From the NCBI GenBank assembly GCA_903938955.1, contig CAJAFJ010000399.1:1-18290 (forward strand): a stretch of DNA of 18,290 bases, read 5' to 3'. This document shows, piece by piece, positions 1-8,593 of the stretch. Both the position numbers and the translations under genes were made by a program. This DNA is from an uncultured beta proteobacterium. Its GTDB lineage: Bacteria > Pseudomonadota > Gammaproteobacteria > Burkholderiales > Burkholderiaceae. The number at the start of each line of letters is the position of its first letter. The stretch's first letter is position 1. The notes beneath the pieces were generated by a model. The model did no database searches. It saw only the letters and a list, made by a program, of their open reading frames with translations, and was not told the origin of the DNA.

Positions 1-762
1 CCACTTCTTGTTCCCTTCCGTTGCCTCTCCCACAAAGGCCGCTCGCGTGTCCAAATCGCGAGTTTCAAAAATTGGAGAAGACTGAAACAAGCCGAGACAG
101 TACGCATAGTGCGCGTGCCACTTGATCTCTTCAAGCCCATCACTGGTATTGAAGGGCATAAATCCAATGGCGAGACCGTTGGGGACCTCTGTGATCGCGG
201 CTTTGTAGCTGTCACAGTTGATCTCGGCAATTGTCGAGCCTGCACGTAGCGCTGTGTCATGGTCAGCGTCGACGGTCTCCTTCTTGAACCCGTGGTGCTT
301 CAGTTTGTCTTCCCCTACCTTGCGCGCCAAGGCAACCAAGGCGTAGCTGGAAAGTGGAAGATCAACAAGTTCGATGCGGAGTTTCGCTTGGAAGTCTCGA
401 AGCAGTTGATCTTCTATTTCGTCTGAAAACAGGACATGCGCGTTAAGCCTGCCCTCCATTGGGGCCATCAACCGAAGCTCGATCCCAGGGAGGACCTTCT
501 TTTTTAGCTTGGGCGCATCGGGCTCCTTTAGGCGCCGTTGCAAAGCGAACCAGCCCTCGAAGGTCCAGTAGTCCATTAGTGCAAACACTGCTGGTTCGGC
601 GACGTTCATCGCCTGGATCATCTGGTCCACAAGTGTTTTGCTTGCAGCAGAAGACGGGTCTGCGCCGAACCTCTCGCCTAGCCAATGAAACGACGCCGGT
701 GTGTGAATGTGCAGGTCCCACTGCCGCCACTCGGACCCTCGGATGTAACTACCAACGCTCAT
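1..762 (-). CDS. PHP-domain ATPase, TrlF/PPL-like (partial, 3' end outside window)
   Basis: Open for 254 codons from ATG at 762 to the window edge, with no stop. GGGAG sits 7 bases before this ATG. The N-terminus reads RGSEWRQWDLHIHTPASF; H18 and H20 form the HxH metal-binding motif of the PHP (polymerase and histidinol phosphatase) phosphoesterase fold. From family knowledge, this opening is typical of the TrlF family, in which a PHP domain is fused to a large SMC/AAA-like ATPase, usually 900-1000 residues; the same architecture was described as the PPL (PHP-SMC ATPase) anti-phage protein. The ATPase part lies outside the window and is inferred. The gene starts 25 bases after the stop of the Hhe-like helicase on the same strand, so the two are very likely co-transcribed. 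The presumed role is a metal-dependent phosphoesterase/nuclease gated by ATP in phage defence. Confidence 0.8.
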   Translation of the reverse strand, partial: MSVGSYIRGSEWRQWDLHIHTPASFHWLGERFGADPSSAASKTLVDQMIQAMNVAEPAVFALMDYWTFEGWFALQRRLKEPDAPKLKKKVLPGIELRLMAPMEGRLNAHVLFSDEIEDQLLRDFQAKLRIELVDLPLSSYALVALARKVGEDKLKHHGFKKETVDADHDTALRAGSTIAEINCDSYKAAITEVPNGLAIGFMPFNTSDGLEEIKWHAHYAYCLGLFQSSPIFETRDLDTRAAFVGEATEGNKKW

Positions 763-787
763 GACACGACTCCCAATTTTTCGAACA

Positions 788-3700
788 TCATTTTGATTCG
801 CATCCCTTCAAGAGAACGCCTTCAAGTCGGACGCGGCTTGCCTCGCGCAATCGTTGTAGGCCCAGCTCGCGTGCCATAGCGATCAACGCTTCTTGCCCAG
901 AGTGTCCCCGCTGCAGCACCAACCGAGCCAGAGACAGCAGTTCCGCTTCGCAGATTTCTTCAACGCCTCGCGTGCTGTCATCGTTCGTCGGCCATCGGAA
1001 TGCCAACTCGCTGCAAGGCTCCATCTCGCGAGGCCAGTAGAACGTGCCACCTGCCTCCTCTGTGGTCTTGAAGTGCCGCCGCGCGATCTGCTCCACCCGA
1101 TCCTGAATCCGGCTTCCCGTGCGCTGGAACCCATGTACCCGTGCAATGCGCCGCGCCAGTACGGCATCCAGCACCGGTCCCTCACGTTGCACGACCCACT
1201 CCACCATCGGCTGCAACACCGCGTCGTAGCTGGGCTCATAGAACAGGTCGGCAGAGATGGCGCCGGGTGGCACCGCGTCGGTGGGCTGCGATGCCTGGAA
1301 GCGGCGATCCCTTTGGGTGTCGGTGGTCCCAAGAAAATGCGTCGACGGCGTGGATGCCGACCGGGCGTAGACCGCTTCGGCTGGCTCGTCCGCTTCTTCA
1401 TGGGCATCGCTGGCCAAAGGGGGCAGTCCTGCTGCCGCACGCGTGATGGCCGCATCGGCCTCGTTGATCACCTGGAGGCTGGGCGTTGCTTCGTCGTCAC
1501 TCGGTGTGGGAACCGCTTCTTCGGGCGGCGCCTCGCCTTCGGCGGCTTGGCGTTCCCGGTCCATTTCGAGCAACTCGGTCAGCGCAGCATGCACGCGCTC
1601 CAGCGTACCGCCCGGATTTACCCACCAGTCGGTGGACCAGATGCGCACGATCTCCCAGCCCAGGCCGCGCAGCACCTGCTCGCGCAGCTTGTCCCGGTCG
1701 CGCGCGGTGGCGGAGCGGTGGTAGGTGGCACCGTCGCATTCCACCCCCGCGAGATACCTGCCCGCGAAGTCGGGGTGCACCACGCCCAGGTCCAGGCGGA
1801 ATGACGATGCGCCGATCTGGGTGTGCACCTGCCAGCCTTTGCGGCCCAGTGCTGCGGCCACGCCGGCTTCGAAAGGGCTCTCGAAGTCGCCTTGACTGCC
1901 GTGGTGTGCTTCGGCCAGAGCGCGCGGCCCGAATTCTGCAAACTCCAGGAAGTGCTTCAGGTCGCGCACGCCGTTCGCCTTGGTGCGCGACAGGTCCATC
2001 TGCTCGCCGCGCAGGCTGGAGAACACGCGCAGTTCATGCCGGGCGCGCGTCACGGCCACGTTCAGGCGCCGCTCGCCGCCGTCGCGGTTCAACGGGCCGA
2101 AGTTCATCGACACGGCACCGGCCATGTCCGGCCCGTAGGTGATGGAGAAATACATGATGTCGCGCTCGTCACCCTGCACGCTCTCCAGGTTTTTCACGAA
2201 CACCGGTTCGAGCTCCATTTCAGAGAAATAGGGTTCCAGGCCGGGGTCTTTGCGGCGCTCCTCGTCGAGCAAGTCTTCGATCAGGCCCTGCTGCTCGGAG
2301 TTGAAGGTCACCACACCAATGGTCAGCCCCGATTCTTGGAAACCCGGGCGCTTGAGCCGGCTCACCAGGTCAATCACAAGGGCTTTGGCTTCTGGTTGGT
2401 TAATGCGGGCGCCGCCTTTTTCATAGCGCCCATTCACCAGGTGGAAGCTGACGGCGCGGTCGTCGGTGACGGGCGACGGGAAGGTGACGAGGCCCCCCCC
2501 GTAGTAGCGGTGGTTGCTGAAGGCGATCAGGCTTTCATGGCGCGAGCGGTAGTGCCACGACAGGTTGCGCGTGGGCAGGCTGGCACCCAGGCATTCGTCG
2601 AGGATGCTTTCCAGGTCGCCTTCCATGACGTCGTCGTCACCGTCGGTGCTGTCGCTGCGGCCGAAGAAGTTGGTGGGAGGCAGTTGTTTCGGGTCGCCCA
2701 CCATCACCACCTGCTTGCCCCGGGCCATGGCGCCGATGGCGTCCCACACCGGGATTTGCGAGGCCTCGTCGAACACAACCAGGTCGAAGTTGCTGGCCTC
2801 GGCAGAGAGGTACTGCGCGATCGACAGCGGGCTCATCAGCAGGCAAGGGGTCAGCCGCAGCACGACCGATGGGATCTCTTGCAGCAATTGGCGCAGCGGC
2901 TTGTGCTGCTTCTTCTTGGTGATTTCATGGCGCAGGATGCCCCACTCGCTGTTGCGCTGGATGCTGTCGGTCGCCGGCAGGTTGGCGCACAGCTTGGCCC
3001 GGATCCACTCGCGGGAGACTTTGGTGAACTCGTCATCCAGGGCGCGGAACTCCTGAATGCGAAGCTCGTGCTCTGCTGAGACAAACCGCTTTAGCACCTC
3101 ATCCTCGTCCACCGCTTCGGCCAGCCACCAGCGGGCGTAGTTCACCTCGAATGCGGTGGGCACCTGCGCCGGTGTTAGGTCACCCGCCTCGATGGCGCTT
3201 ACCAGCGCGGGAAGGCCTGCATTGCGTGCATCGGTCTGTGCGTGGCGCCAAGCGCACCACGCGTGCAGGCCATGGTGACCGCCCTCCAACCGCGCAGCCG
3301 CGTCAGTCAACTCGGCTGGAGCAAGGTCGGCGAATGCGCGGCGCACGTTTTCTGGTTGAGCGGCGGTGTTGCAAAACTGGTCCGTCGCCGCGTTGATCTC
3401 TGCCAACTGCGCCAGCACCTGGTGACAGGCTTGGCCGATCAAGGCCGTGTCGCTCAGTTCTGTGCGACGGGTGCCTAGCATCTGGTGCAGGCTTCGCCGC
3501 GCCTCCGCAATGGAAGCGGGCTCCAGCCCGAGACCCGACAGGCCAGCCTTCAGAGAAGCGTGGAACTTCAGTGCGCGTTCGATGCCATCGCGGTCGGTAT
3601 CCAGTTCATTCCAGACACCTGGGCATTCGGCAGCCAGGCCGCTCATGGACTGCAGCCGGGTTTCGACCGCACCGCGCGTCTGCAAGAGCGCATGCTGTTC

Positions 3701-6700
3701 CTGCACGGCGGATCCGCATCGCCCTTCAGCCACATCCGGGTGCGGTGTTTGCAGTGTGCCCCTCTGCTGCAGGCCCAAGCGTTCGCGCTCGAACGCGAGC
3801 GCGGCCCGCAGCATCGCGCTGTCGGTGTCGTGATCTCGCCAAAGTCCGTGGCTGCTTTCTGAAAGCGGTGCGCACTCGGCCAGGTGGAGATCCAGGTCCA
3901 ACAAGGCCTTCAGGCGTTGGGCTTCGCAGGTCCAGCGTTCGCCGCAATAGCCTTCGGTGGCTGCTTCCAGACCGTCCAGGGAAAAGGGTTTGTGCATCCG
4001 CGCGGCATGCAGCGCGGCATTGGTCTTCAAGGCGCTGCGGGCGTGATCGGTTCGGGTCTTGACCCCCGCCCACAATCCTTCAGCGGCGCCGCCGGGGTTC
4101 AGTTGCTGGACCTCTTCGCGCAGGCTTTTGATACGCACGAGCACGGACAGATCGTCGGCGATGCGTGGTTCCCCGGTGCCTTCGATGACGGCCTCCAGCG
4201 CACCACGCACCTTGCGCTTGCCCAACCACGACATGGGCCAGAACGACTTGTCGGCCTTGGCCCAATCGCGCTGCAGTTGCGCCACATTGAGCTGCCCCAC
4301 GCCAGCACCGTATTTGACGGAGAGGCTTGCGCGCAGTTGGCCCATCTCTTCGATCCACTGTACCCCGTGCTCGATCTCGTCGCTGACGGCAGGGGGCCAT
4401 GGCGTTCCGAGTTCCGTGTGCAGGCGGCGGCGCTTGTCGAGCAGGTCGAGCGCCTGGGCCAGGCGAGTCTGCAGCTCGGGCGGCCACGGGGTGGTCAACT
4501 TCGAAGTGAGCACGCCGTGTTGGCCGAGCAGGTCGTTGCCGGCCTTCAGTGCCGCGCACACGGTGTCGCTGTCCGGTAACGCGCAGAAGCTCCAGTCATG
4601 GGCCGATGCCTGCGGTAAGACCTTGGCGAGCACACCGATGGCGGACCGGGTCTGCAGGTGCAGCGCAGGCCATTCCATGCCGAGCAGTTGCCCCAAGCTT
4701 TGCGCAGCGTTTAGGAAACCATGGCTGGTGGTTCTTAGTGTTTGCGCGGACCTGACCATTTCCTGCTGCCACTTCGCGGACCAATCGGTGACGTGCACTG
4801 GCACCAGCCCGCCAGTCAACAGTTGGTCACGACCGACCGCCGCCGCATTGGCTTGCAACCGGCCCGCGAGATCGCGTAGCGCGGTCAGGGCAGCTTCATC
4901 GTGCGCACGGGGAGAGGTCCAGCTGAATCGCAGGTCGGGCAGCTTATTGCCGCCGACGACGCACCCGATGGCTTTGAAGATCGTCCAGCCGTTGCCGTGG
5001 CGTTTGTGAAGGCGCTCAACATAGGTCGACAGTTGTTCGCGCACTTGACCCAGTTGCCGGGCCTTGGATTCCCAAGTGACAGCGTCCACTTCACCCTTGG
5101 ATTCCCAAGACTTCTGGAGCTGGCTCAACACGTCGAGCTTGCGGCTCTTGTTTGAATGCAGTTCGAGGCAGAACTCTCCGAGTCCCACTTCGCGCAGGCG
5201 GCGGAAGACAACATCCAGCGCAGCGATCTTCTCGGCCACAAAGAGCACACGTTTTTCTTCGGCCAGGCACTGTGCGATCAGGTTAGCGATGGTCTGACTT
5301 TTGCCGGTGCCCGGTGGTCCGATCAACACGAAGTCTTTGCCTTTGGCCGCGGCCATGACGGCGGAAAGCTGGGATGAGTCGGCGGGGAGTGGGCAGAAGA
5401 CCTTCTGTGGCGCGTAGTCGGTGTCCAATCTGCGCGCATCGGGGAAGGGCGTTGTGGACGGGTAGGGCTCGCGCGGCGTGTCGATCAGGTGCGCCACCAC
5501 AGGAGACTTGCGCAAATCGTCGGTGCGATCAGCCAGGTCCTTCCACATTAAGTACTTGGCAAAAGAGAACATCGACAACACGACGTCTTCGCTGACTTCC
5601 CAGCCCCGGATGTCTTTGATGGCGCTGCGCACCCGCTTCCAGATACCAGCGATGTCTAGGCCGGACTCATCACGCGGGAGGTCACCAGTGGGAACGCCCA
5701 GTTCCAGTTGGAAGTCTTGCCGCAGCATCTCGACCAGCGTCGGGTTGAAGAGCGCTTCATCTTCATGCGCCAGCAGCGTGAACCCCGAGCGAGCGCTTTT
5801 GCGGTTCAGTGTGATGGGCAGAAGGATCAACGGCGCTTTGACGCGGGAATCCGGTTTGTCAGGGCGGGTCCAGACCAGGAAGCCGAGTGCGACGAAGAGC
5901 GTGTTGGCGCCGCCCTCCTGCATCGCGTTGCGGGCACCGCGGAACAACTCGACCAAGCGCACTTCCAGTTCCTGTTGCTCCAGCCGAATGAACACCTCGC
6001 GGCGGCATAGCGCATCGGCTGCATGGGCCTTGCGAAGGTCTTCAAGGCTTCTGGCTTCATGCAGTTGCTGGCTCCGAGGGTCCTGGCCCTGCATCAGTTC
6101 TGGGCTGGGCAGAAGTTTGATCGTTTGCCCTTCTGCGAGTGCATCTTCAAAAGTCGGGGCGGCTACATCTAGGATCAGTGCCTTCTTTCCATACTTGAAA
6201 TTCAGCAGCGCGTTTCGCAGAGAGAGATCGAGCAGTTTTCGTTGCCAACGAGCCAGTCGGTCCTTTGGGTCTAGCTCGGTGGTGGGCGTGTCTATCACCA
6301 CCTCGTCGGGCAGATCAGGTGCTTCTTCGATTGTGATCGTTGTTTCTGGCTCCACTGTGAGAGGAGCCACGTCCGCAACAGCTTGGGCCAGGGCTAGCGG
6401 TTTGATGCGGGACATACGGGCACGCTTCACGTCAATGACCAGCTCGAACTTATCCTCTTCCTCTTCCGAAAGTTGGCGGTTCGCGTTGTCAATGGCTTGG
6501 CTGAAATTGACCGTTTGACCTTGAGTTGCAAGGGTGGTTTCGAAAACAACCAGCTCCTGCAGTTTGAGGCGCTTGCGCAGCGCCGTGATGTCGTCTACGA
6601 CGGCTGTCGAAAATTCCTCGCTGCGCAACCAGAAACCAGCAAAGGAATGGCCCTTGGTGAAGACAAGCAGGGGGTTCAGGTTGGCTTGTTCAAGGCAGGC

Positions 6701-7453
6701 AGCAAACAGCAGCGTGGAGTCGAAACATGTGGCAATGCCTGAGTCCAGAATATGACTGGGACTGCGGACCTTTTGCCCGGTGTGTTCGAAACTGGCGGGC
6801 GGCAGCGAGTAGTTGAGCTTGCGTTGGAGCACTGCAGCCCAGATCGCCGAAGCCAGTTCCCAAGCCCGCTTGGGGCCATGGGTGTAACCGTCAATCGATC
6901 CCGGCTTGCCGACCGCCTGCAAAGACAAGGCTGCACCCTTTAACAGACGATCCACGGCGGGATCATTCGGTTGCACAAAGGCTGCAACCATTTCTGGCAG
7001 CTTGCCGATTCCTGCCCATTGATTGCGAGCCAGCAGTTCGACATTCGATTCGTGCGCGGCCAACACAAGGTCTGGTTGTTTGGTACTTCTGAGCTCAAAC
7101 CGGAGTACCGCTGGTTCAGCTTCGGTCAAACGCGAGAACAATGCACCGTCCAGCCGGACATCCAGATCAGACAGGTGATAGCGTTCCCCGGGGCCAACCG
7201 CATCGAGATTCCATGTTCGTGGTTTCACGAAAGCGGGTTGCGAAGTCAGATGAATCGTCAACTCGGTAAGCTGGGATTCGGTGTCGTTGACCACGGCCAG
7301 TTCAAGCAACGCGGGTACTGCGTTCTGAAAGGCTGCGAGGTTCAGTTTTTTCGCGGCGCTTATCTGCAACCGAACTATTGGCGGCGGCACCTCGGAAACA
7401 GCAGAATTTTCAGGCGTACCAACCTCTGTCGATTGACTTGACTCCCTTGTCAT
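788..7453 (-). CDS. Giant DUF4011-helicase-Vsr-like nuclease-DUF3320 protein (Hhe-like defence protein)
   Basis: 2221 residues from ATG at 7453, chosen because AAGGAG lies 7 bases upstream; a TTG at 7504 and an ATG at 7477 are in frame but lack such a site. Order of parts: an N-terminal region with a transglutaminase-like triad (C243, H269, D287); a DUF4011 segment starting near 396 (RWQRKLLDLSLRNALLNF); a superfamily-1 Upf1-like helicase with Walker A GPPGTGKS (712-719), Walker B FDEAS (D1562, E1563), then WHYRSRHESL, VQGDERD and NVAVTRARHEL; a Vsr/DUF559-type endonuclease (D1888, then E1905-C-D1907); and DUF3320 near 2073-2120. About 845 mostly helical residues separate Walker A from Walker B. 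This is the architecture of Hhe, a stand-alone anti-phage gene. The likely action is nucleic-acid translocation coupled to DNA cleavage. It is first in a two-gene unit with the PHP ATPase. Confidence 0.9.
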   Translation of the reverse strand: MTRESSQSTEVGTPENSAVSEVPPPIVRLQISAAKKLNLAAFQNAVPALLELAVVNDTESQLTELTIHLTSQPAFVKPRTWNLDAVGPGERYHLSDLDVRLDGALFSRLTEAEPAVLRFELRSTKQPDLVLAAHESNVELLARNQWAGIGKLPEMVAAFVQPNDPAVDRLLKGAALSLQAVGKPGSIDGYTHGPKRAWELASAIWAAVLQRKLNYSLPPASFEHTGQKVRSPSHILDSGIATCFDSTLLFAACLEQANLNPLLVFTKGHSFAGFWLRSEEFSTAVVDDITALRKRLKLQELVVFETTLATQGQTVNFSQAIDNANRQLSEEEEDKFELVIDVKRARMSRIKPLALAQAVADVAPLTVEPETTITIEEAPDLPDEVVIDTPTTELDPKDRLARWQRKLLDLSLRNALLNFKYGKKALILDVAAPTFEDALAEGQTIKLLPSPELMQGQDPRSQQLHEARSLEDLRKAHAADALCRREVFIRLEQQELEVRLVELFRGARNAMQEGGANTLFVALGFLVWTRPDKPDSRVKAPLILLPITLNRKSARSGFTLLAHEDEALFNPTLVEMLRQDFQLELGVPTGDLPRDESGLDIAGIWKRVRSAIKDIRGWEVSEDVVLSMFSFAKYLMWKDLADRTDDLRKSPVVAHLIDTPREPYPSTTPFPDARRLDTDYAPQKVFCPLPADSSQLSAVMAAAKGKDFVLIGPPGTGKSQTIANLIAQCLAEEKRVLFVAEKIAALDVVFRRLREVGLGEFCLELHSNKSRKLDVLSQLQKSWESKGEVDAVTWESKARQLGQVREQLSTYVERLHKRHGNGWTIFKAIGCVVGGNKLPDLRFSWTSPRAHDEAALTALRDLAGRLQANAAAVGRDQLLTGGLVPVHVTDWSAKWQQEMVRSAQTLRTTSHGFLNAAQSLGQLLGMEWPALHLQTRSAIGVLAKVLPQASAHDWSFCALPDSDTVCAALKAGNDLLGQHGVLTSKLTTPWPPELQTRLAQALDLLDKRRRLHTELGTPWPPAVSDEIEHGVQWIEEMGQLRASLSVKYGAGVGQLNVAQLQRDWAKADKSFWPMSWLGKRKVRGALEAVIEGTGEPRIADDLSVLVRIKSLREEVQQLNPGGAAEGLWAGVKTRTDHARSALKTNAALHAARMHKPFSLDGLEAATEGYCGERWTCEAQRLKALLDLDLHLAECAPLSESSHGLWRDHDTDSAMLRAALAFERERLGLQQRGTLQTPHPDVAEGRCGSAVQEQHALLQTRGAVETRLQSMSGLAAECPGVWNELDTDRDGIERALKFHASLKAGLSGLGLEPASIAEARRSLHQMLGTRRTELSDTALIGQACHQVLAQLAEINAATDQFCNTAAQPENVRRAFADLAPAELTDAAARLEGGHHGLHAWCAWRHAQTDARNAGLPALVSAIEAGDLTPAQVPTAFEVNYARWWLAEAVDEDEVLKRFVSAEHELRIQEFRALDDEFTKVSREWIRAKLCANLPATDSIQRNSEWGILRHEITKKKQHKPLRQLLQEIPSVVLRLTPCLLMSPLSIAQYLSAEASNFDLVVFDEASQIPVWDAIGAMARGKQVVMVGDPKQLPPTNFFGRSDSTDGDDDVMEGDLESILDECLGASLPTRNLSWHYRSRHESLIAFSNHRYYGGGLVTFPSPVTDDRAVSFHLVNGRYEKGGARINQPEAKALVIDLVSRLKRPGFQESGLTIGVVTFNSEQQGLIEDLLDEERRKDPGLEPYFSEMELEPVFVKNLESVQGDERDIMYFSITYGPDMAGAVSMNFGPLNRDGGERRLNVAVTRARHELRVFSSLRGEQMDLSRTKANGVRDLKHFLEFAEFGPRALAEAHHGSQGDFESPFEAGVAAALGRKGWQVHTQIGASSFRLDLGVVHPDFAGRYLAGVECDGATYHRSATARDRDKLREQVLRGLGWEIVRIWSTDWWVNPGGTLERVHAALTELLEMDRERQAAEGEAPPEEAVPTPSDDEATPSLQVINEADAAITRAAAGLPPLASDAHEEADEPAEAVYARSASTPSTHFLGTTDTQRDRRFQASQPTDAVPPGAISADLFYEPSYDAVLQPMVEWVVQREGPVLDAVLARRIARVHGFQRTGSRIQDRVEQIARRHFKTTEEAGGTFYWPREMEPCSELAFRWPTNDDSTRGVEEICEAELLSLARLVLQRGHSGQEALIAMARELGLQRLREASRVRLEGVLLKGCESK

Positions 7454-7475
7454 ACACGTTCTCCTTTTTGGCTCC

Positions 7476-7504
7476 ATTGTGACGCGCGAAGAAAGGTGCA
7501 ACAA
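7476..7504 (-). promoter_or_regulatory. Possible -35/-10 promoter of the helicase operon
   Basis: On the minus strand TTGTTG (7504-7499) and CACAAT (7481-7476) are separated by 17 bases, and would start transcription about 16 bases before the chosen ATG, just upstream of its ribosome binding site. Both boxes are imperfect. If correct, it also supports ATG 7453 over the upstream in-frame starts. Seen by eye only. Confidence 0.25.
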
Positions 7505-7632
7505 ATTTCGGTGATGTTCTGGAAATACTTGGGCGCATTCTCATGAGCAGGAGTTCTGACTATTGAATGAGCCCAGATGGTGTATGGCGCCGAAATTGCA
7601 CTCCAACCGGGGACTCAAGCGTCGGGACCTGG

Positions 7633-7958
7633 TCGGGTGTCGAAATCCACAGGTCGAATCACACCGCGACTTTGCTGTCATTCACCGAAATCAACTGTGG
7701 GTTTTGAATGGCCGCTTTGCGGTGACCAGTTGCGCCATGCGGATTTCCGCTTTGGGTCGGGTGCTGCCAAATTGGCGCCAATCGCGATTGACTGCTGTTG
7801 GTCGGGTGCCGAAATTCACCGCTGGAATCACACCGCGACTTTGCTGTCATTAACTGAAATAACTCTTGGGTCTTGAATGGCAGCATTGCGGGGTCCAACT
7901 GCGCCATGTGTATTTCCGCTTTGGGGCGCAGCGAACCCAGCTTGCCGGCGTACCGTCC
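7633..7958. repeat. Two-copy imperfect tandem repeat, period 169 bases
   Basis: Copy 1 starts at 7633 (TCGGGTGTCGAAAT) and copy 2 at 7802 (TCGGGTGCCGAAAT). A 27-base core is identical in both (7656-7682 and 7825-7851), and similarity continues through GTTTTGAATGGC/GTCTTGAATGGC to ATTTCCGCTTTGGG. The block fills most of the roughly 515-base gap between the helicase operon and the 139-residue gene. I see no convincing gene in the gap; an open frame crossing the repeats on the minus strand repeats itself only in frame-shifted form, which suggests non-coding sequence. Confidence 0.8.
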
Positions 7959-7969
7959 CTGAGTTGGCA

Positions 7970-8389
7970 CTACCCTTGAAGTTTGACGTTAGTGCGAAGC
8001 AAAGCTGTTTTCAATTCGCGACTAGCAGGTTTTAAAACATCCACATTTTGAACAGCCAGGTCGAACGGTGAGCCTGACTTGATGTTGGTTGGCAGTATCT
8101 TTTTGACGGGATTCGCCTTGGGGTACGTGCCTTGAGCCGGACACATGCGAACGGAAAACTCGAATTCGTTGAGTACCCCTTTCGCATACAACTCAGCCAA
8201 TTGTTGAAACGACACGAATGTTGAGCGTTTAATTACTTTGACTCCTGGCTCACCTATGTCACGAACGAGCTCGAATTTACCCAAAGTATCTCGTTGTGTA
8301 TTGGTAAACGGATGCAGCACAAAGGTTCCACGAACCCCCTTCGTATGCGACACCAGCGTGTGCTCGACGGCGATATCAGTTAACAGCAT
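7970..8389 (-). CDS. Hypothetical protein, 139 residues
   Basis: I do not recognise this protein. ATG at 8389 is preceded by AAGGAA at 7 bases, a good ribosome binding site, and the frame is open for 139 codons. The product is soluble-looking, basic towards the C-terminus (K/R-rich from about residue 90), with no signal peptide, membrane segment or repeat. It begins MLLTDIAVEHTLVSHTKGV and contains VSFQQLAELYAKGVLNEFEF, which suggests a compact mixed alpha/beta fold. Its base composition is AT-richer than the helicase and chemotaxis genes on either side, compatible with horizontal acquisition. It lies about 515 bases upstream of the helicase on the same strand, with the tandem repeat between, so it is probably not in that operon. 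Confidence 0.65.
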   Translation of the reverse strand: MLLTDIAVEHTLVSHTKGVRGTFVLHPFTNTQRDTLGKFELVRDIGEPGVKVIKRSTFVSFQQLAELYAKGVLNEFEFSVRMCPAQGTYPKANPVKKILPTNIKSGSPFDLAVQNVDVLKPASRELKTALLRTNVKLQG

Positions 8390-8593
8390 ATAGTTTTCCT
8401 TTTGAATTAATAAGCCACGGCTTGCCCAAGCGCATCAGCCGCCATCGCTCCTAAAAGTCCCCGATCATGATTTTTCAAACCAAGTCATTGGGGAATCAAT
8501 GCCCCTTGAGATGCGAAGTGCTCAACATGGACAACCATCACCTCACTGCGCGCCAAGCGATCTAATGGTCGGAATCTGGTCACTCGACTGATG
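8390..8593. other. Intergenic stretch without a recognised gene
   Basis: About 200 bases between the chemotaxis receptor and the 139-residue gene. The only structure noticed is a short hairpin around 8489-8505, where GGGG and CCCC flank AATCAATG; it has no U-tract, so I do not call it a terminator. Confidence 0.4.

Noticed and set aside
1823..3079. Long plus-strand open frame (418 codons) and several others (for example 5478-6518) opposite the helicase gene
   Set aside because: They are antisense to a strongly supported gene with clear helicase motifs; high GC makes such shadow frames common.
7454..7504. Upstream TTG and ATG starts extending the helicase protein by 17 or 8 residues
   Set aside because: They lack a ribosome binding site, while ATG 7453 has AAGGAG at ideal distance; the extra residues overlap a possible promoter.
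7659..7970. 103-codon minus-strand open frame across the tandem repeat
   Set aside because: Repeat copies are read in different frames within it, there is no ribosome binding site, and the composition is not protein-like.
8489..8505. Hairpin GGGG...CCCC as a terminator between the chemotaxis gene and the 139-residue gene
   Set aside because: Short stem, no T-tract on either strand.
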